Below, in pieces: positions 63,642-64,000 of a stretch of DNA of 64,000 nucleotides (the first letter of the stretch is position 1; every line of letters begins with the position of its first letter). This stretch comes from Rhabdornis inornatus. Taxonomy: Eukaryota; Chordata; Aves; Passeriformes; Rhabdornithidae. Location of the stretch: NCBI GenBank assembly GCA_013397075.1, contig VWZS01008178.1, positions 560,481 to 624,480 on the forward strand, given 5' to 3'. The notes beneath the pieces are model-generated. The model saw only the letters and a program-made list of their open reading frames with translations. It made no database searches and was not told where the DNA came from. Both the position numbers and the translations under genes were made by a program.

Positions 63642-63773
63642 TCTTCTCTTCTCTTCTCTTCTCTTCTCTTCTCTTCTCTCTTCTCTTCTCTTCTCTTCTC
63701 TTCTCTTCTCTTCTCTTCTCTTCTCTTCTCTTCTCTTCTCTTCTCTTCTCTTCTCTTCTCTTCTCTTCTCTTC
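63642..63773. repeat. (TTCTC)n pentanucleotide microsatellite, about 26 copies
   Basis: 132 bp of TTCTC/TCTTC repeats are nearly perfect, with one irregularity at about 63676-63682 (CTCTCTT) where the phase slips. The plus strand is all pyrimidine and the minus strand all purine (GAGAA). The Ser/Leu/Phe-rich and Arg/Glu/Lys-rich frames across it are artefacts of the repeat. Confidence 0.97.
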
Positions 63774-64000
63774 AGCTGAGTCTCCATCCTGTGCATTTGC
63801 TCATCAATCACAGATGTATTGATGGTTGCCATACACCTGCTTATCTTTATTTTACCAGGCTGCAGAAGCTTTACTCTTCATTCCTCTTTTCATAAAGGAC
63901 ACTTTTTTGTTCCTACCCACTCTACTTTCCTGCTTCCTTGTTATTCTTCTCACTTGAACATAGATGGCCAGAATTTTACATTTACATTTTATATAGAAAA

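Noticed and set aside
63613..63895. Ser/Leu/Phe-rich and Arg/Glu/Lys-rich frames at the end of the window
   Set aside because: They are direct read-through of the (TTCTC)n microsatellite on both strands.
1..64000. CRISPR array, bacterial operon, tRNA/rRNA gene or phage-like system
   Set aside because: There are no regularly spaced repeats with unique spacers, no dense gene packing and no ribosome binding sites, and no RNA gene was recognised. The repeat content is vertebrate (bird).

Overview
The window looks like vertebrate nuclear DNA, most likely from a bird and plausibly a songbird. The main evidence is at least seven pieces of CR1, the characteristic avian LINE. Several keep the typical CR1 3' end: a '...ggtcccttccaaccc...' stretch followed by one or two copies of an 8-bp ATTCTATG-type unit. 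Three further stretches resemble avian endogenous retrovirus long terminal repeats (LTRs). Base composition is AT-rich and stop codons are dense in every frame. I see no bacterial-style operon, no ribosome binding sites, no CRISPR array, and no tRNA or rRNA gene. These identifications rest on remembered repeat consensus sequences, because no search could be run.

Layout. 1-6.5 kb is unique non-coding DNA with a chance-like 233-codon ORF at 3.7-4.4 kb. At 6.5 kb is a (TTCTCC)n tract, followed by the longest CR1 fragment at 7.0-7.7 kb. From 7.7 to 23.3 kb it is mostly unique DNA, with an A-rich simple repeat at 14.8-15.0 kb and a pyrimidine-rich tract at 19.4 kb. A minus-strand solo LTR lies at 23.3-24.0 kb. 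A plus-strand solo LTR with CCAAT, TATAAA and AATAAA in order lies at 27.4-27.8 kb. A composite CAA/CAAA/CAAAA repeat ending in a run of 77 A lies at 32.2-32.5 kb. ERV-derived sequence occupies about 35.2-35.8 kb. CR1 pieces lie at 36.8, 39.7, 41.0, 43.4, 47.9 and 61.6 kb. A coding-like but broken stretch lies at 48.75-49.44 kb. The window ends with a long (TTCTC)n pentanucleotide tract at 63.64-63.77 kb.

No intact protein-coding gene can be supported. The window reads as a gene desert or the interior of a large intron. The best lead is the broken coding-like segment near 49 kb, which looks like a retrocopy or decayed exon of a gene I do not recognise. I did not find a convincing new biological system here, and the remaining observations are repeat structure and low-confidence candidates.
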